The notes: generated from the sequence alone by a model not told the origin. Shown: positions 1 through 13,123, numbered from the stretch's first letter. The stretch: DNA of 64,000 bases from Staphylococcus simiae (GCF_017357005.1 NZ_CP071589.1:2108001-2172000); one strand, 5' to 3'. Numbers and translations are program-made.

Positions 1-316
1 TCCAAAATACAAGCCCTATGCCCATTCCAGCACTAAATAGCATCGCAAACCATGATGGTAATGAAAATTCCGGATCTTCTCCTTCTTCTCCTAAAGTTAT
101 TGAGGCATATCTAGAAAATAAGATATAGACACATACAATAAGTATGGCTAAAACAAGTAATAGATAATACCATGAAAAATGTAAAGCAATAAATGACGTA
201 ATCTGTTGCGTCACTGTTTCAAGTTGTTTCGGTAATACAGCCCCATAAACAACAAATAAGGTACAAATAGCTAACGCTACCCAAAATACTTTACTTACTG
301 AATTTGATTTCATCAT
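1..316 (-). CDS. BCCT-family glycine betaine/choline/carnitine transporter, N-terminal 105 residues (runs off the window)
   Basis: Only the N-terminal part is present; the gene continues before base 1. The protein would be a sodium-coupled importer of compatible solutes in the cell membrane. Visible are a hydrophobic helix at residues 11-27, a second at 50-67, and the glycine-rich motif GMGIGL at 97-102, which in BCCT proteins lies in the substrate and sodium-binding helix. The start is ATG-ATG after GGGGAAAGG. In S. aureus an OpuD2-type transporter sits at this position relative to lac, which supports the family call; the exact substrate cannot be read from this fragment. Confidence 0.85.
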   Translation of the reverse strand, partial: MMKSNSVSKVFWVALAICTLFVVYGAVLPKQLETVTQQITSFIALHFSWYYLLLVLAILIVCVYILFSRYASITLGEEGEDPEFSLPSWFAMLFSAGMGIGLVFW

Positions 317-607
317 ATAAAATCCTTTCCCCTTTAATGCTAGGCACATACCCTAAACAACATAATCTTAATCATTTTTAATTTTTTAATTATACTAATC
401 CATTACATTTTTAATTATTGTAGTACTAGAAAGGTTAAAATATTTGCAGAATAGGAAGACGTTGGAACTCTTACGCTTGGTTGTTTAACAAGCATATATT
501 CATTTTTTAGAAACATCACTTTAATATTGTTTAAAGATTATCTTGAACATAAAAAACTTTATATAATTTGGGATGCTATAGCCTTTGGCTAAAAATTTTT
601 ATAGCAC
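317..607. other. AT-rich intergenic stretch upstream of the BCCT gene
   Basis: No gene of convincing length is seen. A TATAAT hexamer on the minus strand at 389-394 could be the -10 of the BCCT gene, but no good -35 box lies 16-18 bases upstream of it. Confidence 0.4.
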
Positions 608-611
608 AGCA

Positions 612-647
612 AAAAAGCAGTTGATGTTGTGCTATCAACTGCTTTTT
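612..647 (-). terminator. Rho-independent terminator of the MDR oxidoreductase gene
   Basis: A 14-bp perfect stem (612-625 with 634-647) has an 8-base loop. On the minus strand it is followed by a run of T. It lies 55 bases after the stop of the gene at 702-1724. Confidence 0.85.
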
Positions 648-701
648 ATTACTATTATTCCATTATCATACCTTAATTTAGAGTGTCTTAATCAATGATT
701 A

Positions 702-1724
702 CTATTTGTTGACATTAATAACTAACTTACCAATCATACTTTGATTTTCTAAGATTTGATGAGCACGATAAATATTATCTGTAGTTAATCCATCAATGAC
801 TTGTGTGGTTGTAGGCTGATAATTACCTTCGTCTATATTAGTGGCTATATCTTGTAAATAGTCATGAAGTTTTATCATATCAGTTGTTTGATATAAAGGT
901 CTTGTAAACATAAATTCATGACTAAACGTAATGCTTTTACCTTTCAATGCGTTTAAATCTTGATTATTTTCAAATGCTACAATCGTTGTAATATGACCTC
1001 GTGGTTTCACTAAGTCTATCATCGTGTCGTAATACATATCACTATTAAACGTACAGAAAATGTAGTCAGGTGAATCGATATGGCGCTCCTTAAATTGTAC
1101 TTTTAAGTCTTCTTTATGATTTAACACAAAATCCGCACCCATTTGTTTAGACCACTCCATTGATTCAGTTCTTGAAGCTGTTGTAACGACAGTTAAACCA
1201 TACCTTTTAGCAATTTGTGTCGCAATGCTACCAACGCCACCTGCACCATTAATGATTAAAAGCGTCTTCCCATTATTGTCCATTGGATTTGTAGAAATAC
1301 CAAATGTATCAAATAACGTTTCATATGCTGTTAGACCTGTTAAAGGTAAACTTGCACTTTGTTCATCAGATAATGTTGTTGGTGCTTTAGCTACTAATAC
1401 TTCTGGCATAATTTGATACGTTGCATTCGATCCATTAAGATTAGAAACTCCAGAATAGAAAACTTTATCTCCAACTTTAAACATTGTTACTTCTGGACCA
1501 ATAGCTTCAATGATACCTACTGCATCAAAACCTAACACTCTAGGCTTTTGTGAAACTGGTACTAAGCGTTGCTTGGTATCTACTGGGTTAACACTGATAC
1601 TGTGTACCTTTATAAGCAATTCATTATGTTGTGGCATAGGTTTATCTTGTTTATACGTTTTAAACAAATTTCCTTCATTCAACTTAAATGGTTGTTCAAA
1701 CCCAATCATTGTCATTGACATCAT
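702..1724 (-). CDS. Zinc-independent medium-chain dehydrogenase/reductase (quinone oxidoreductase-like)
   Basis: Predicted 340-residue cytosolic oxidoreductase of the MDR superfamily (COG0604 type), likely using NADPH to reduce a quinone or an activated alkene; the real substrate is unknown. An N-terminal GroES-like domain (about 30-125) includes LGFDAVG at 64-70. The Rossmann domain carries GAGGVG at 160-165. The cysteine cluster that binds structural zinc in alcohol dehydrogenases is absent, so the name 'zinc-type alcohol dehydrogenase' used for homologues is probably inaccurate. The start region has several in-frame ATG codons after AGAGGTG. The gene is followed by its own terminator and appears to be a single-gene unit. 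Confidence 0.85.
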   Translation of the reverse strand: MMSMTMIGFEQPFKLNEGNLFKTYKQDKPMPQHNELLIKVHSISVNPVDTKQRLVPVSQKPRVLGFDAVGIIEAIGPEVTMFKVGDKVFYSGVSNLNGSNATYQIMPEVLVAKAPTTLSDEQSASLPLTGLTAYETLFDTFGISTNPMDNNGKTLLIINGAGGVGSIATQIAKRYGLTVVTTASRTESMEWSKQMGADFVLNHKEDLKVQFKERHIDSPDYIFCTFNSDMYYDTMIDLVKPRGHITTIVAFENNQDLNALKGKSITFSHEFMFTRPLYQTTDMIKLHDYLQDIATNIDEGNYQPTTTQVIDGLTTDNIYRAHQILENQSMIGKLVINVNK

Positions 1725-1873
1725 CCATCACCTCTCATTAATTCCTCTTAGTTCTTATTATAAGTAAAACCACTACCTCATGTCATATCATCATTTTAGA
1801 CAATTAGAAAGATTTAACTAATGGTCTAACATTTTCAATATAATTATGTGTAGTGGTTGAATGAAATTTATAA

Positions 1874-2875
1874 TTATTCCGTTACTTTTATAACTTGTTT
1901 ACCAAAATTATCACCAGTAAATAAATTTCTAAATGCTTGTGGCGCATGATCAAAGCCTTCTTCTACAGTGACTTGTGATTTGATTTTCCCTTGTTGTACC
2001 CACTGTGCTAATTGTTCACTCGCAGCTTTAAAATCACTTGCGAATTCAGCAACTAAGAATCCTCGCATCATAGCTTGTTTTTTAATTAAAGTCCCTTGAA
2101 TACGTGGTCCAATGTCTTCTTCTGGATGATTATATGAAGAAATAGCACCACATACTGGTATACGGGCAAAGCGATTTAAATGTTTAAAGACTTCATCACC
2201 TACGACGCCCCCAACATTTTCAAAATAAACATCAACACCATCTGGTAATGCTTCAGCTAATTTTTCTGCAAAGTCAGCTTTTTTATAATCGACACCAGCA
2301 TCAAAACCTAATGTTTCAGTTAAGTAATTCACTTTTTCATCTCCACCAGCGATACCAACGACACGACAGCCTTTAATCTTAGCGATTTGTCCAACTACTG
2401 ATCCTACTGCCCCTGATGCCGCTGAAACTACTACTGTTTCGCCTGCTTTAGGTTGACCAATATCTAATAAACCATGGTATGCAGTTTGTCCTGGCATACC
2501 TAAGACACTTAAATATAAGTCTAATGGTACATCTGTTGATGGTACTTTGTTAATTTGTTGTGCTGTTACGTTATTAACAATTCGCCATGGTAACATACCT
2601 ACAACAATATCACCTTTATTAAAGCTACTATCATTTGATTGTGTTACTTTACCTACGATATGACTAACAATAGGTGCGTTTAATTCAAATGGTTGCACAT
2701 ATGAATCAGCTTTTGTCATGCGACCTCTCATATAAGGATCTACTGAAATATATAAAGTTTGTACTTGAATTTCATTATCTCCTAATTCTGGAGTAGTTGT
2801 TTCTTCTATTTTAAATGTATCATCTTGTGGCATACCTTGAGGTATTTGGTTAAATAAAATTTGTTTATTTTGCAT
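1874..2875 (-). CDS. NADP-dependent oxidoreductase, leukotriene B4 dehydrogenase/CurA-like MDR family
   Basis: Predicted 333-residue enzyme of the MDR family that reduces double bonds of enals or enones with NADPH (YfmJ/CurA-like; family knowledge). It has the family motif YMRGRM near residue 48 and the cofactor loop SGAVGSVVGQ in the centre. The chosen ATG lies 9 bases after AAAGGTG; a GTG four codons upstream is in frame but overlaps that ribosome binding site. It is in the same direction as the preceding oxidoreductase but separated by about 150 bases, so an operon is uncertain. A perfect ATACTAGTAT palindrome lies about 100 bases upstream (see findings). Confidence 0.85.
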   Translation of the reverse strand: MQNKQILFNQIPQGMPQDDTFKIEETTTPELGDNEIQVQTLYISVDPYMRGRMTKADSYVQPFELNAPIVSHIVGKVTQSNDSSFNKGDIVVGMLPWRIVNNVTAQQINKVPSTDVPLDLYLSVLGMPGQTAYHGLLDIGQPKAGETVVVSAASGAVGSVVGQIAKIKGCRVVGIAGGDEKVNYLTETLGFDAGVDYKKADFAEKLAEALPDGVDVYFENVGGVVGDEVFKHLNRFARIPVCGAISSYNHPEEDIGPRIQGTLIKKQAMMRGFLVAEFASDFKAASEQLAQWVQQGKIKSQVTVEEGFDHAPQAFRNLFTGDNFGKQVIKVTE

Positions 2876-3054
2876 GACGGTAATCACCTTTCTCTTTGTC
2901 TATTTTAAAATGATTTTTCACATACTATGTTATGTGCTTTAGAATTATTGATTAATATAGCAATTTCACTTGATACTAATACTAGTATAGAACTCAAAGG
3001 ATTCTATAATAACCATTGCTTATTTAATACAACTAAGTTATGTGTTACAGTGTG

Positions 3055-3924
3055 TTATTTTTTCCATAAAAAATCAATTAATTCGTTTGCTACATCCTTA
3101 TTTTCATGTAATTGGCTATGTTGTGCTTTGTTACCAGTATATTTTGACTCATGATATGTTGCTGGACTATTTCCCAGTAAATATTTTAATGATTTAGATG
3201 AACTATTCGATACACGTCCGTCAGAATGTGTCCCATCTTGTATGTCACCGTAAATATTTAATACTTTGATATTTTTACCTTTATAAATAGCTTTAAGCGC
3301 CATTAAATCTTCATACGGTTCATTCATACGACTTGGTTTGCCATTGTCGTCAACTGAAATTTCATTTACTTTTTCATTCATATTTAGTACACCGTTAAAC
3401 GTACCCGCAATATTCACTTGCTTATTTAATTGTGGCAATGATTTATCATCACCATACGTTTTCATATATTGTGCAAATGTTAAATTACCCATTGAATGAC
3501 CTACAAAATTAAATTTTTTAATATGATATTGTTGCTGTAATTTTGTCAGTACATTTTTGAACCATTTGGCATTTTGATCTAAATAGCCATGTTTATTATT
3601 TTCTAATTCAACTTTTACAATTGGATTTACTGCGTCTTTTGGCAATTTACCTTTAAATGACACCTCACCCTCTTTTGATACCTTTGCCGTAATGATATCT
3701 TTAGTCACACCTCTTTGCTCTGCTTGTTTTACCATGAATTTTTCGGAATTAGCACTACCACCATATCCATGTAAAAATAGCGTTGGTATGTCTTGATTAA
3801 TAAATTCTTCATGCTGTTTTCGTTTAAACGTTTCATTTTTTTGACTGTTTACAACAGTGACGATAATACCTACTATAATTGCAATTGCTAATAAAGTTGT
3901 ACCTATAACCCATATTTTTTTCAC
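3055..3924 (-). CDS. Membrane-anchored alpha/beta hydrolase (DUF915 family)
   Basis: Predicted 289-residue protein with one N-terminal membrane helix (about residues 4-25), with the hydrolase domain probably outside the cell. The alpha/beta hydrolase fold is shown by the oxyanion segment FLHGYGGS and the nucleophile elbow GHSMGN (Ser near 144). A conserved Asp/His region follows in GDIQDGTHSDG and HSQLHE near the C-terminus. The natural substrate of this family is not known; esterase activity is inferred. I take a GTG start because GGGAG lies 8 bases before it; an ATG five codons upstream is the alternative. The last codons lie in an AT-rich tail without a clear terminator. Confidence 0.8.
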   Translation of the reverse strand: MKKIWVIGTTLLAIAIIVGIIVTVVNSQKNETFKRKQHEEFINQDIPTLFLHGYGGSANSEKFMVKQAEQRGVTKDIITAKVSKEGEVSFKGKLPKDAVNPIVKVELENNKHGYLDQNAKWFKNVLTKLQQQYHIKKFNFVGHSMGNLTFAQYMKTYGDDKSLPQLNKQVNIAGTFNGVLNMNEKVNEISVDDNGKPSRMNEPYEDLMALKAIYKGKNIKVLNIYGDIQDGTHSDGRVSNSSSKSLKYLLGNSPATYHESKYTGNKAQHSQLHENKDVANELIDFLWKK

Positions 3925-4095
3925 TTCATTAACTCCCATTCATCTACTTTGTTTATTTAGTATAAATGAAGATACATCAAATTTCCTTTTAATTGTTTTG
4001 AAATTTATCCAAAATTTGTCGAAAATTCTAATCGTATGTGGTTTAATCGTGTATACTTTCTCAACTTCTTTTATCTTAAAACTGTATAAAACAGC

Positions 4096-4131
4096 AAAAA
4101 GCCTGCCAGTAAAGTACTGACAGACGCTTTG
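4096..4131 (-). terminator. Terminator of the lac operon
   Basis: On the minus strand a long imperfect hairpin (AAAGC, CTGTCAGTA arm against TACTGGCAG, GCTTT) ends in five T, 12 bases after the lacG stop codon. Confidence 0.85.
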
Positions 4132-4142
4132 CGATTCATTAA

Positions 4143-7309
<3,167 letters not shown>

Positions 7310-7317
7310 CAATGCCA

Positions 7318-7629
7318 TCACCCTCTTTTATAAAATTCTAATAAATGTTTCATTAAATCTTTTAATAAAATAGTCGTCATTAAGTGGTCTTGACCATGCA
7401 TCATTGTGACACTATAAGCAATATCATCACCTTGTGCTTCTTTGGCTAATAGACTTGTTTGCGCTCTATGTGCATCTGCAATACATTGATTACCTTCTTC
7501 AATTAGCGCTTCTGCTTGTGCAAAATCTCCTGCTTGTGCTGCAGTTAATGCTTCTAAAAATTTAGAACGTGCATCCCCTGCGTATGCTACAATTTCAAAC
7601 CCTAATAATTGGACTTCTTCTCTATTCAT
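7318..7629 (-). CDS. lacF: Lactose-specific PTS EIIA component LacF
   Basis: Small cytosolic phosphocarrier that passes phosphate from HPr to the EIIB domain of LacE. The 103 residues are the normal length. The phosphorylated histidine is H78 in TMMHGQDH, with H82 next to it (numbering as in the lactococcal protein). The fold is expected to be an all-helical trimer. It lies 19 bases after lacD, and its TGA overlaps possible lacE starts. Confidence 0.97.
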   Translation of the reverse strand: MNREEVQLLGFEIVAYAGDARSKFLEALTAAQAGDFAQAEALIEEGNQCIADAHRAQTSLLAKEAQGDDIAYSVTMMHGQDHLMTTILLKDLMKHLLEFYKRG

Positions 7630-7648
7630 CGTATTAACCCCTTTATAC

Positions 7649-8629
7649 TTAGTTTCTTAATTTCCAAGAAGTGGCAGTATCTTTTAATACTTTGTTTAAG
7701 TCGTCAATATTTTTGAATCCAGTTGTACGTAACCATTCACGTGCTGCTTGTTCACCTTGTTCAATGTATACTTGTACAGCACCTGACCATGTTGCACGTC
7801 CACATAGTACACCGTTAAATTTAGCGCCTGCTTCGTGTGCAAATTTTAATGTTTCTTGGAATAATTCTGCTGATACACCTGCACTTAAATAGATATAAGG
7901 TAAGTTAGTAGCTGCATCTTGCGCTTTGAAATGTTGTGCCGCTTCTTCTTTGCTATAAACCACTTCACCTTCAGCAAATCCTTCAACATATTTCATATTT
8001 ACTGGTACTTCGACTTTTAAGACATCAACATTAAAACGTGGTTCTGAGAATAATTTCATCGCTTCGTTTACTTTTCTAGGTTTAACTTTAGCAAATTCAA
8101 CACTGCCATTATCCGGAATATTGTCATCATAAGTTAACACTTCTAAGAAAAATGGAATATCTTCTGCTACACATTCTGAACCAATTCTCTCAATATATGC
8201 TTTCTTTTGAATATTGATTTCTTCACTATCATCTACATCGTAATAAAGTAGGAATTTAACAGCATTTGCACCTTGCTCTTTTAAACGTTTCGCTGACCAG
8301 TCTACTAAACAGTCTGGTAAACGTCCTTTAGCATTTACGTCATAACCAGTTTTTTCATATGCTAATAGTAGACCGCAATCTTTATTACGTGCTTCTGAAG
8401 CTGGTAAACCATATTCTGGATCCAATAAAATTGAAGAAGCATATTGTGTTAATTCTTCTGCGACTAAGACTTTTAATTGTTCAATTTGTTCGACAGTTGG
8501 TTCTTCAGTTTGATGCTTAGCCATCATACGTTTTAATGCACCACGTTGGTCAAAAGCTAATGCTGAAATGACACCTTCGTGATTACTTAATTGTTCAATT
8601 GATTGAATTTTTTGACTAGATTTTGCCAT
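7649..8629 (-). CDS. lacD: Tagatose-1,6-bisphosphate aldolase LacD
   Basis: Class I aldolase that splits tagatose-1,6-bisphosphate into dihydroxyacetone phosphate and glyceraldehyde-3-phosphate, the last step of the tagatose-6-phosphate pathway. It is 326 residues long, as usual. The Schiff-base lysine is expected in VDVLKVEVP, about two thirds along the protein; the N-terminus [14 protein letters not shown] is typical. Only three bases separate it from lacC, so the two are probably translated together. Confidence 0.97.
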   Translation of the reverse strand: MAKSSQKIQSIEQLSNHEGVISALAFDQRGALKRMMAKHQTEEPTVEQIEQLKVLVAEELTQYASSILLDPEYGLPASEARNKDCGLLLAYEKTGYDVNAKGRLPDCLVDWSAKRLKEQGANAVKFLLYYDVDDSEEINIQKKAYIERIGSECVAEDIPFFLEVLTYDDNIPDNGSVEFAKVKPRKVNEAMKLFSEPRFNVDVLKVEVPVNMKYVEGFAEGEVVYSKEEAAQHFKAQDAATNLPYIYLSAGVSAELFQETLKFAHEAGAKFNGVLCGRATWSGAVQVYIEQGEQAAREWLRTTGFKNIDDLNKVLKDTATSWKLRN

Positions 8630-8632
8630 TAT

Positions 8633-9565
8633 TTACACCTCTAAAACTTCTATTTGATCAAATAGATTTTGATAATTAGATAAATTTACATATCCTGTTT
8701 GTGCTTCTTGCGCATTCAACATGCCCAATGTATTTGCTTTTTTAAGTAATGTTTGATCATTGTCATGATTAACAACTGCTGCAGTAATACCTGCTACTGT
8801 AGAATCACCAGATCCAACTGGATTTAAGACGTTAATCTTTGGAATGGAAACGCGATAATATTGCTTATTATGTTTAGCAAAAGCACCATTGGCTCCTAAC
8901 GAGACAATGATCCATTCAATGCCATCGAATAATGGATTTGCTAATGCCGTTTTCAAACTTTCAACATCTTCACGCACTTGCTGTCCTAATAATTGCGATA
9001 ATTCTGAAATATTAGGTTTGATTACTGTTGGTTTATATTGTTGTTGTAACACTGCAAGTAATGCTGTGCCTGAACAATCTAGCACTACAGGAATTTGACG
9101 TTGTTGACATAATTGAATGATTTGAGCATAGTAATCCTTGCTTAGTCCTTTAGGTAAACTACCTGAAATGGCTACCGCCTGTACCTTTGTTAATAATTCA
9201 TCAACATGGTGAATGAATCCTCTTGCTTCGTCACTATCAATTGCTGGACCTTGCTCTAAAATCTCAGTTTGTTGTCCTTCATGAAGTATTGCTATACAAT
9301 TTCTTGTTTCACCTTTGATATTATAAAAAGCGTGATACACTTCTGCGTCATCTAATTTCCTAGCGATAAGTTGTCCTAATTCTCCACCAATAAAACCACT
9401 AGCTAGTACTGGTTCTTTAAGTTGAGATAATACTCTAGTAACATTTAAACCTTTACCACCAGCAGTTTTACTAACTTGTTCAACTCGATTAACATCGTCT
9501 AATGTCAGAGTTTCTAGTGGATAAGATATATCGACTGATGGATTTAAAGTTAAAGTTAAAATCAT
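8633..9565 (-). CDS. lacC: Tagatose-6-phosphate kinase LacC
   Basis: PfkB-family kinase that uses ATP to convert tagatose-6-phosphate to the 1,6-bisphosphate. The 310 residues begin with the ribokinase/PfkB layout. The substrate motif [11 protein letters not shown] is near residue 37, and the ATP/anion-hole motif [11 protein letters not shown] with the catalytic aspartate is near 250. It lies 12 bases after lacB in the lac operon. Confidence 0.97.
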   Translation of the reverse strand: MILTLTLNPSVDISYPLETLTLDDVNRVEQVSKTAGGKGLNVTRVLSQLKEPVLASGFIGGELGQLIARKLDDAEVYHAFYNIKGETRNCIAILHEGQQTEILEQGPAIDSDEARGFIHHVDELLTKVQAVAISGSLPKGLSKDYYAQIIQLCQQRQIPVVLDCSGTALLAVLQQQYKPTVIKPNISELSQLLGQQVREDVESLKTALANPLFDGIEWIIVSLGANGAFAKHNKQYYRVSIPKINVLNPVGSGDSTVAGITAAVVNHDNDQTLLKKANTLGMLNAQEAQTGYVNLSNYQNLFDQIEVLEV

Positions 9566-9577
9566 AAACGTCGTCCC

Positions 9578-10093
9578 TTAATCGTGATATTCGCCTCTGT
9601 CCCATTTTTCTAAAAATTCATCAAAGAAATGTGGGTCAGCTTGATCTTTATTACTAGTTTCTAAATGTTCAATTTTAGCAATTAATTTTTTATTTTCTTC
9701 AGTCGGTTTATAGTCAGCATTGATAAACGCATCAATAATATCGCACATCAATAGTTCACCAGTAACACGTCCTCCAAAACCGATAACATTAGCATTGAGT
9801 TCTTCTTTAGCATATAATGCTGATGTCATATCACGTACAAGTGCTGAACGAATACCAGGCACTTTGTTCACTGCGTTATTAATACCTACGCCAGTACCAC
9901 AAATGCAAATACCTAATTCAGCATTGCCATTGACAACTTGTTCCCCAACTTTTTTACCAAATATTGGATAATGTGTTCTTGTGAAATCGTAAGTTCCTAC
10001 ATCAATGACTTCATGTCCTTTTGATTTTAAATGTTCTGAAACTCGCATTTTTGTATCTGTAACAATATGATCGCAACCTAAAGCTATTTTCAT
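9578..10093 (-). CDS. lacB: Galactose-6-phosphate isomerase subunit LacB
   Basis: Subunit of the LacAB heteromer that converts galactose-6-phosphate to tagatose-6-phosphate. It belongs to the RpiB/LacAB family, with 171 residues. The N-terminal GCDH and the anion-binding loop [14 protein letters not shown], which keeps the catalytic cysteine, are visible. LacA lacks that cysteine, consistent with the active sites being shared between the two subunits. It is 13 bases after lacA. Confidence 0.97.
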   Translation of the reverse strand: MKIALGCDHIVTDTKMRVSEHLKSKGHEVIDVGTYDFTRTHYPIFGKKVGEQVVNGNAELGICICGTGVGINNAVNKVPGIRSALVRDMTSALYAKEELNANVIGFGGRVTGELLMCDIIDAFINADYKPTEENKKLIAKIEHLETSNKDQADPHFFDEFLEKWDRGEYHD

Positions 10094-10106
10094 TATTTCT
10101 TCCTCC

Positions 10107-10535
10107 TTAGCACATTTTATTAAGCATATCTACACGGATTTGGTGTCTACCACCATCATATTTACCTTCAACGAAGCCTTTTACGATATTTTTAGCTAAC
10201 GTATCACCAACAATTTCTGAACCTAATGTAATGATTCTTGAATTATTATGACCGCGAGTCATGTAAGCTGAACGTTCGTCTGATACTTCAGCAGCTATCA
10301 TACCTTTTATTTTGGTAGCAACCATAAAACTACCTGCACCATAAGCATCAATGGCAATTCCTAAATTACCTTCTTGTTGTTGTACTTCTTTTGCAATTGC
10401 AAGTGTTGAATCAACAAAATCTACTTGTTGTCCTTCTGTTACATCAACTACTTCGTAATGATTGTCTGTTAAATATGTTTTGATGACTTCTTTTAAGCGT
10501 TTGCCTGCTTCATCTGAACCGATAATAATAGCCAT
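10107..10535 (-). CDS. lacA: Galactose-6-phosphate isomerase subunit LacA
   Basis: First gene of the lac operon, 142 residues, partner of LacB in galactose-6-phosphate isomerisation. It starts with [13 protein letters not shown] and has the RpiB-like loop [12 protein letters not shown], where alanine/tyrosine replace the CGTG cysteine seen in LacB. A clear ribosome site (AAAGGAGA) precedes the ATG. The promoter and LacR-type palindromes lie in the 400 bases upstream. Confidence 0.97.
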   Translation of the reverse strand: MAIIIGSDEAGKRLKEVIKTYLTDNHYEVVDVTEGQQVDFVDSTLAIAKEVQQQEGNLGIAIDAYGAGSFMVATKIKGMIAAEVSDERSAYMTRGHNNSRIITLGSEIVGDTLAKNIVKGFVEGKYDGGRHQIRVDMLNKMC

Positions 10536-10630
10536 ATTAAGTCTCCTTTATACTTTGATTTTGAAATACCTCTTATTTATAGCGGTTGATAGTACGTTTA
10601 AAGAAAAGGCTTTCAATAGATTACGTTTAA

Positions 10631-10659
10631 ATTATAAACATAAAACAATAATAAACCAA
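10631..10659 (-). promoter_or_regulatory. Predicted lac operon promoter
   Basis: On the minus strand a perfect -10 TATAAT (10631-10636) lies 17 bases after TTGGTT (10654-10659), about 95 bases before the lacA start. TTTAAACG directly after the -10 resembles a half-site of the operator palindrome upstream. Confidence 0.6.
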
Positions 10660-10691
10660 CATTATTAGTTGTTATTATGTTGATATTTTAG

Positions 10692-10705
10692 TTTGTTTAA
10701 ACAAA
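10692..10705. promoter_or_regulatory. Candidate LacR operator palindrome TTTGTTTAAACAAA
   Basis: A 14-bp perfect palindrome lies about 35 bases upstream of the predicted lac -35 box. Related half-sites (TTTGTTTAC near 10761, CGTTTAAA near 10595, 10624 and 10735) surround it. LacR is a DeoR-family repressor and such AT-rich palindromes suit the family; binding is inferred. Confidence 0.55.
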
Positions 10706-10877
10706 AATGTTAGAAAGATGTTAAATTTTTTATTCGTTTAAAGTATTAATGTTGGAATATTGTTTGTTTACAGAGCAATATATGAAATGAAGTGAATTGG
10801 ATATTGCGACAATACGTTAGGTTAATTAGATTATTGTTGTTATTAGTAAATGAATTGCAAATTATCAAAAAAAATAA

Positions 10878-10904
10878 GCAATACTCCGCAGATGTGAGTA
10901 TTGC
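10878..10904 (-). terminator. Terminator of lacR
   Basis: A 9-bp stem (GCAATACTC/GAGTATTGC) with a 9-base loop is followed on the minus strand by a T-rich run (TTATTTTTTTT), about 30 bases after the lacR stop. Confidence 0.85.
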
Positions 10905-10935
10905 TCATACACTTTATTAATATTGTTAAATTTTG

Positions 10936-11691
10936 TTAGGCTATTAAATCAACATATTTTTTTATTTCTTCAATTTTATCATCATTATTATTATCCATAA
11001 TTACCGCTGTTAAATCTGATAAATGACAAAACGTAGTAAAATCTCCTTTACCTACTTTTGTAGAATCCATCAATAAAAATGTTTCAAGTGAGTGATTTAA
11101 TGCAAGTTGTTGCGTATATGCTTCATCTATTGAGGATGTCATGACCTCTCCATTCTGAACACCATTGCAACTGAAAAACATTTTAGTAAATCTTAAATTT
11201 TCTAGTGATGAATTAGTCATTTCACCAACAAAAGATTCTGTTATATCTCTCATTTCTCCACCCAGTAAATATACTCTAAAATTCAAACTTTGCTTTTCAA
11301 ACAAAATTTTAAATACAGGGTAACAATTGGTAATTATAGTCAATGTTCGATGTTGAATTTCTTCTGCCAGTAATTCTACTGTTGTCCCAGGACCAAGAAA
11401 TAATGTATCTCCATCTTCAATTAATTGTGCTGCTTTTTTAGCAATATATCTTTTTTCTTCAATATTTTTAGCATGTTTTTCTTTATGTGACATTTCTTTA
11501 AACTGGAATACAGAATTACTACGTGCCCCACCGTGTACCTTTTTTAAAATACCTTGTTCTTCTAATTCAGCTAAATCACGTCTGACAGTCATATCTGATA
11601 CATTTAAACCTTCTACAATCTCATTTGTCCGCACAGTACCTTTTTTATTCACTAGTTTAGCGATTTCTTCTAAACGTTCATGCTTTCTCAA
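10936..11691 (-). CDS. lacR: Lactose phosphotransferase system repressor LacR (DeoR family)
   Basis: DNA-binding repressor of the lac operon; in staphylococci the inducer is tagatose-6-phosphate. The 251 residues consist of an N-terminal DeoR helix-turn-helix (about 4-57, including [21 protein letters not shown]) and a C-terminal ISOCOT-like sugar phosphate sensor domain. The start codon is TTG, supported by GGGGAGG eight bases upstream and by the usual [11 protein letters not shown]-terminus. It forms its own unit just upstream of lacA, with a terminator between them. A near-perfect palindrome in its own upstream region suggests autoregulation. Confidence 0.95.
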   Translation of the reverse strand: MRKHERLEEIAKLVNKKGTVRTNEIVEGLNVSDMTVRRDLAELEEQGILKKVHGGARSNSVFQFKEMSHKEKHAKNIEEKRYIAKKAAQLIEDGDTLFLGPGTTVELLAEEIQHRTLTIITNCYPVFKILFEKQSLNFRVYLLGGEMRDITESFVGEMTNSSLENLRFTKMFFSCNGVQNGEVMTSSIDEAYTQQLALNHSLETFLLMDSTKVGKGDFTTFCHLSDLTAVIMDNNNDDKIEEIKKYVDLIA

Positions 11692-11741
11692 TGAACTATC
11701 CTCCCCAATGATGCTATATCATCATATTAATTTGTTTATTC

Positions 11742-11758
11742 AAACATAATTTATGTTT
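11742..11758. promoter_or_regulatory. Palindrome upstream of lacR, candidate autoregulatory site
   Basis: Perfect 8-base arms AAACATAA and TTATGTTT around one central base. It lies about 50 bases before the lacR start and overlaps a weak minus-strand promoter (TTGATA, 16 bases, TATGTT). TTTGTTTATTCAAAC is adjacent. Confidence 0.45.
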
Positions 11759-11957
11759 ATTCTATATCAAGACTATCATAAAAACTAACATTTTAAGTGA
11801 TAATTGGAGATATTTTGTATGGTTATTACACATTTATGACTATTATCGCAACTTTAAATTAGTTATATTGTTATATTTATTAACATATTCATTATGTGTT
11901 ATGTTGATATTAAAGGAAATAAAAATATTAGTGTCAAAAATTTGTGGAGTGATAACT

Positions 11958-12686
11958 ATGAATAATAAAATAGAATATTTAGCAAAAATTATAGCTGATT
12001 CAAATAATATTATCTTTTTTACGGGAGCTGGTGTTTCTGTAGCAAGTGGTATTCCTGATTTTAGATCAGTTGGAGGTTTGTATGATGACATTTCAGAACA
12101 AGGCTTTTCTCCTGAATATATGTTAAGTCATGACTATTTAGAAACAGATCCTTTAGGCTTTATGGCATTCTGTCATAGTCGCCTATTATTTGCTGATAAA
12201 AAGCCCAACGTCGTTCATCAATGGATTGCCAAATTAGAGCAACAAGGTAAATCTTTAGGAGTTATAACTCAAAATATTGATGGCTTGCATTCAGATGCTG
12301 GTAGTCAACATGTAGATGAATTACATGGTACACTCAATCGTTTTTATTGTTTGTCTTGTGATCAAACATATACAAAAGAAGAAGTTATTAACCAAAATTT
12401 ATATCATTGTGAGCAATGTTGTCATGCAATAAGACCTGATATTGTACTGTATGGAGAAATGTTGAATGAACAAACGATTTACAAAGCACTTAGTAAAATT
12501 AACAAAGCTGATACATTAGTTGTGTTAGGCTCTTCACTAGTCGTACAACCTGCTGCAGGTTTGATTTCTAACTTTAACGGCCAGCATTTAGTCATTATTA
12601 ATCGTGATATTACACCTTATGATAATGATGCTACACTCGTTATTAATGATGATATGCTTAATGTTGTTAACCGATTAGAAACATAA
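11958..12686 (+). CDS. NAD-dependent protein deacylase, SIR2 family (sirtuin)
   Basis: Predicted 242-residue cytosolic sirtuin that removes acyl groups from lysine side chains using NAD. Motifs are complete: GAGVSVASGIPDFR near the N-terminus, TQNIDGLHS with the NAD-binding NID triad, the catalytic histidine in ELHGTL, and four zinc cysteines in two CxxC pairs (CLSC, CEQC). VLGSSLVVQPA follows. The start is set by GGAGTG eight bases before the ATG; the upstream in-frame extension has no ribosome site. It is monocistronic, divergent from lacR, with a terminator 70 bases downstream. Confidence 0.93.
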   Translation: MNNKIEYLAKIIADSNNIIFFTGAGVSVASGIPDFRSVGGLYDDISEQGFSPEYMLSHDYLETDPLGFMAFCHSRLLFADKKPNVVHQWIAKLEQQGKSLGVITQNIDGLHSDAGSQHVDELHGTLNRFYCLSCDQTYTKEEVINQNLYHCEQCCHAIRPDIVLYGEMLNEQTIYKALSKINKADTLVVLGSSLVVQPAAGLISNFNGQHLVIINRDITPYDNDATLVINDDMLNVVNRLET

Positions 12687-12756
12687 TGTGTGTCAGTTAA
12701 TAATCGTGATGCTTTATAACGCTACCAATTTAATTTTTTTATCTAATTGAAAAGAC

Positions 12757-12794
12757 GTCCAATTTACTATCCATTGAGTAAGTTGGACTTTTTT
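12757..12794 (+). terminator. Terminator of the sirtuin gene
   Basis: A 12-bp stem with one G-T pair (GTCCAATTTACT/AGTAAGTTGGAC), 8-base loop and six T. Confidence 0.85.
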
Positions 12795-12896
12795 GATTGA
12801 TACTTAATATAATAGGTATTATTTAATTGTTAACATAATAAAATGACTTTTTGTATTCCAATAAAGTTGTACCATATTTATAAAATTTTGCATAGG

Positions 12897-12956
12897 TGCA
12901 TTATCTCCTTAGATTATTTGTTTAGTCACTTTTAATAATAGAGATAATTGCGCTTT
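12897..12956 (+). other. Second hairpin with T-run in the sirtuin-rpsI gap
   Basis: GCATTATCTC can pair with GAGATAATTGC across about 35 bases, followed by GCTTTTTT. It could be a backup terminator or the end of an unannotated short transcript; I see no gene in it. Confidence 0.35.
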
Positions 12957-12976
12957 TTTCATATTCAAAATACAAA

Positions 12977-13024
12977 AATCGGACTAATAGAAAATAACTT
13001 AAAATTCTCTATCAGTCCGATTTA
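12977..13024. repeat. GGACTGA-family inverted repeat (short copy)
   Basis: AAATCGGACTAATAGA pairs with TCTATCAGTCCGATTT with one mismatch, around a 15-base loop. The ends match other copies at 37.5, 39.5, 50.5 and 63.1 kb. Confidence 0.7.
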
Positions 13025-13071
13025 TTATAGAGCCAAAAAAGAAAACCTTTATTACAGAACCTTATAAAACT

Positions 13072-13103
13072 AAAAAAACACCTCGATGCAATATCGAGGT
13101 GTT
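13072..13103 (-). terminator. Terminator of rplM-rpsI
   Basis: 11-bp perfect stem AACACCTCGAT/ATCGAGGTGTT followed on the minus strand by seven T, 20 bases after the rpsI stop. Confidence 0.9.
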
Positions 13104-13123
13104 TGGTATATATTGTTCGACAA

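Noticed and set aside
7318..7321. Apparent frameshift or odd start at lacF-lacE
   Set aside because: The GTG/ATG codons overlapping the lacF stop are normal translational coupling; both proteins are full length.
10602..10615. Possible CcpA (cre) site between lacA and its promoter
   Set aside because: The best match, TGAAAGCCTTTTCT, has two mismatches including the central CG; too weak to list as a feature.
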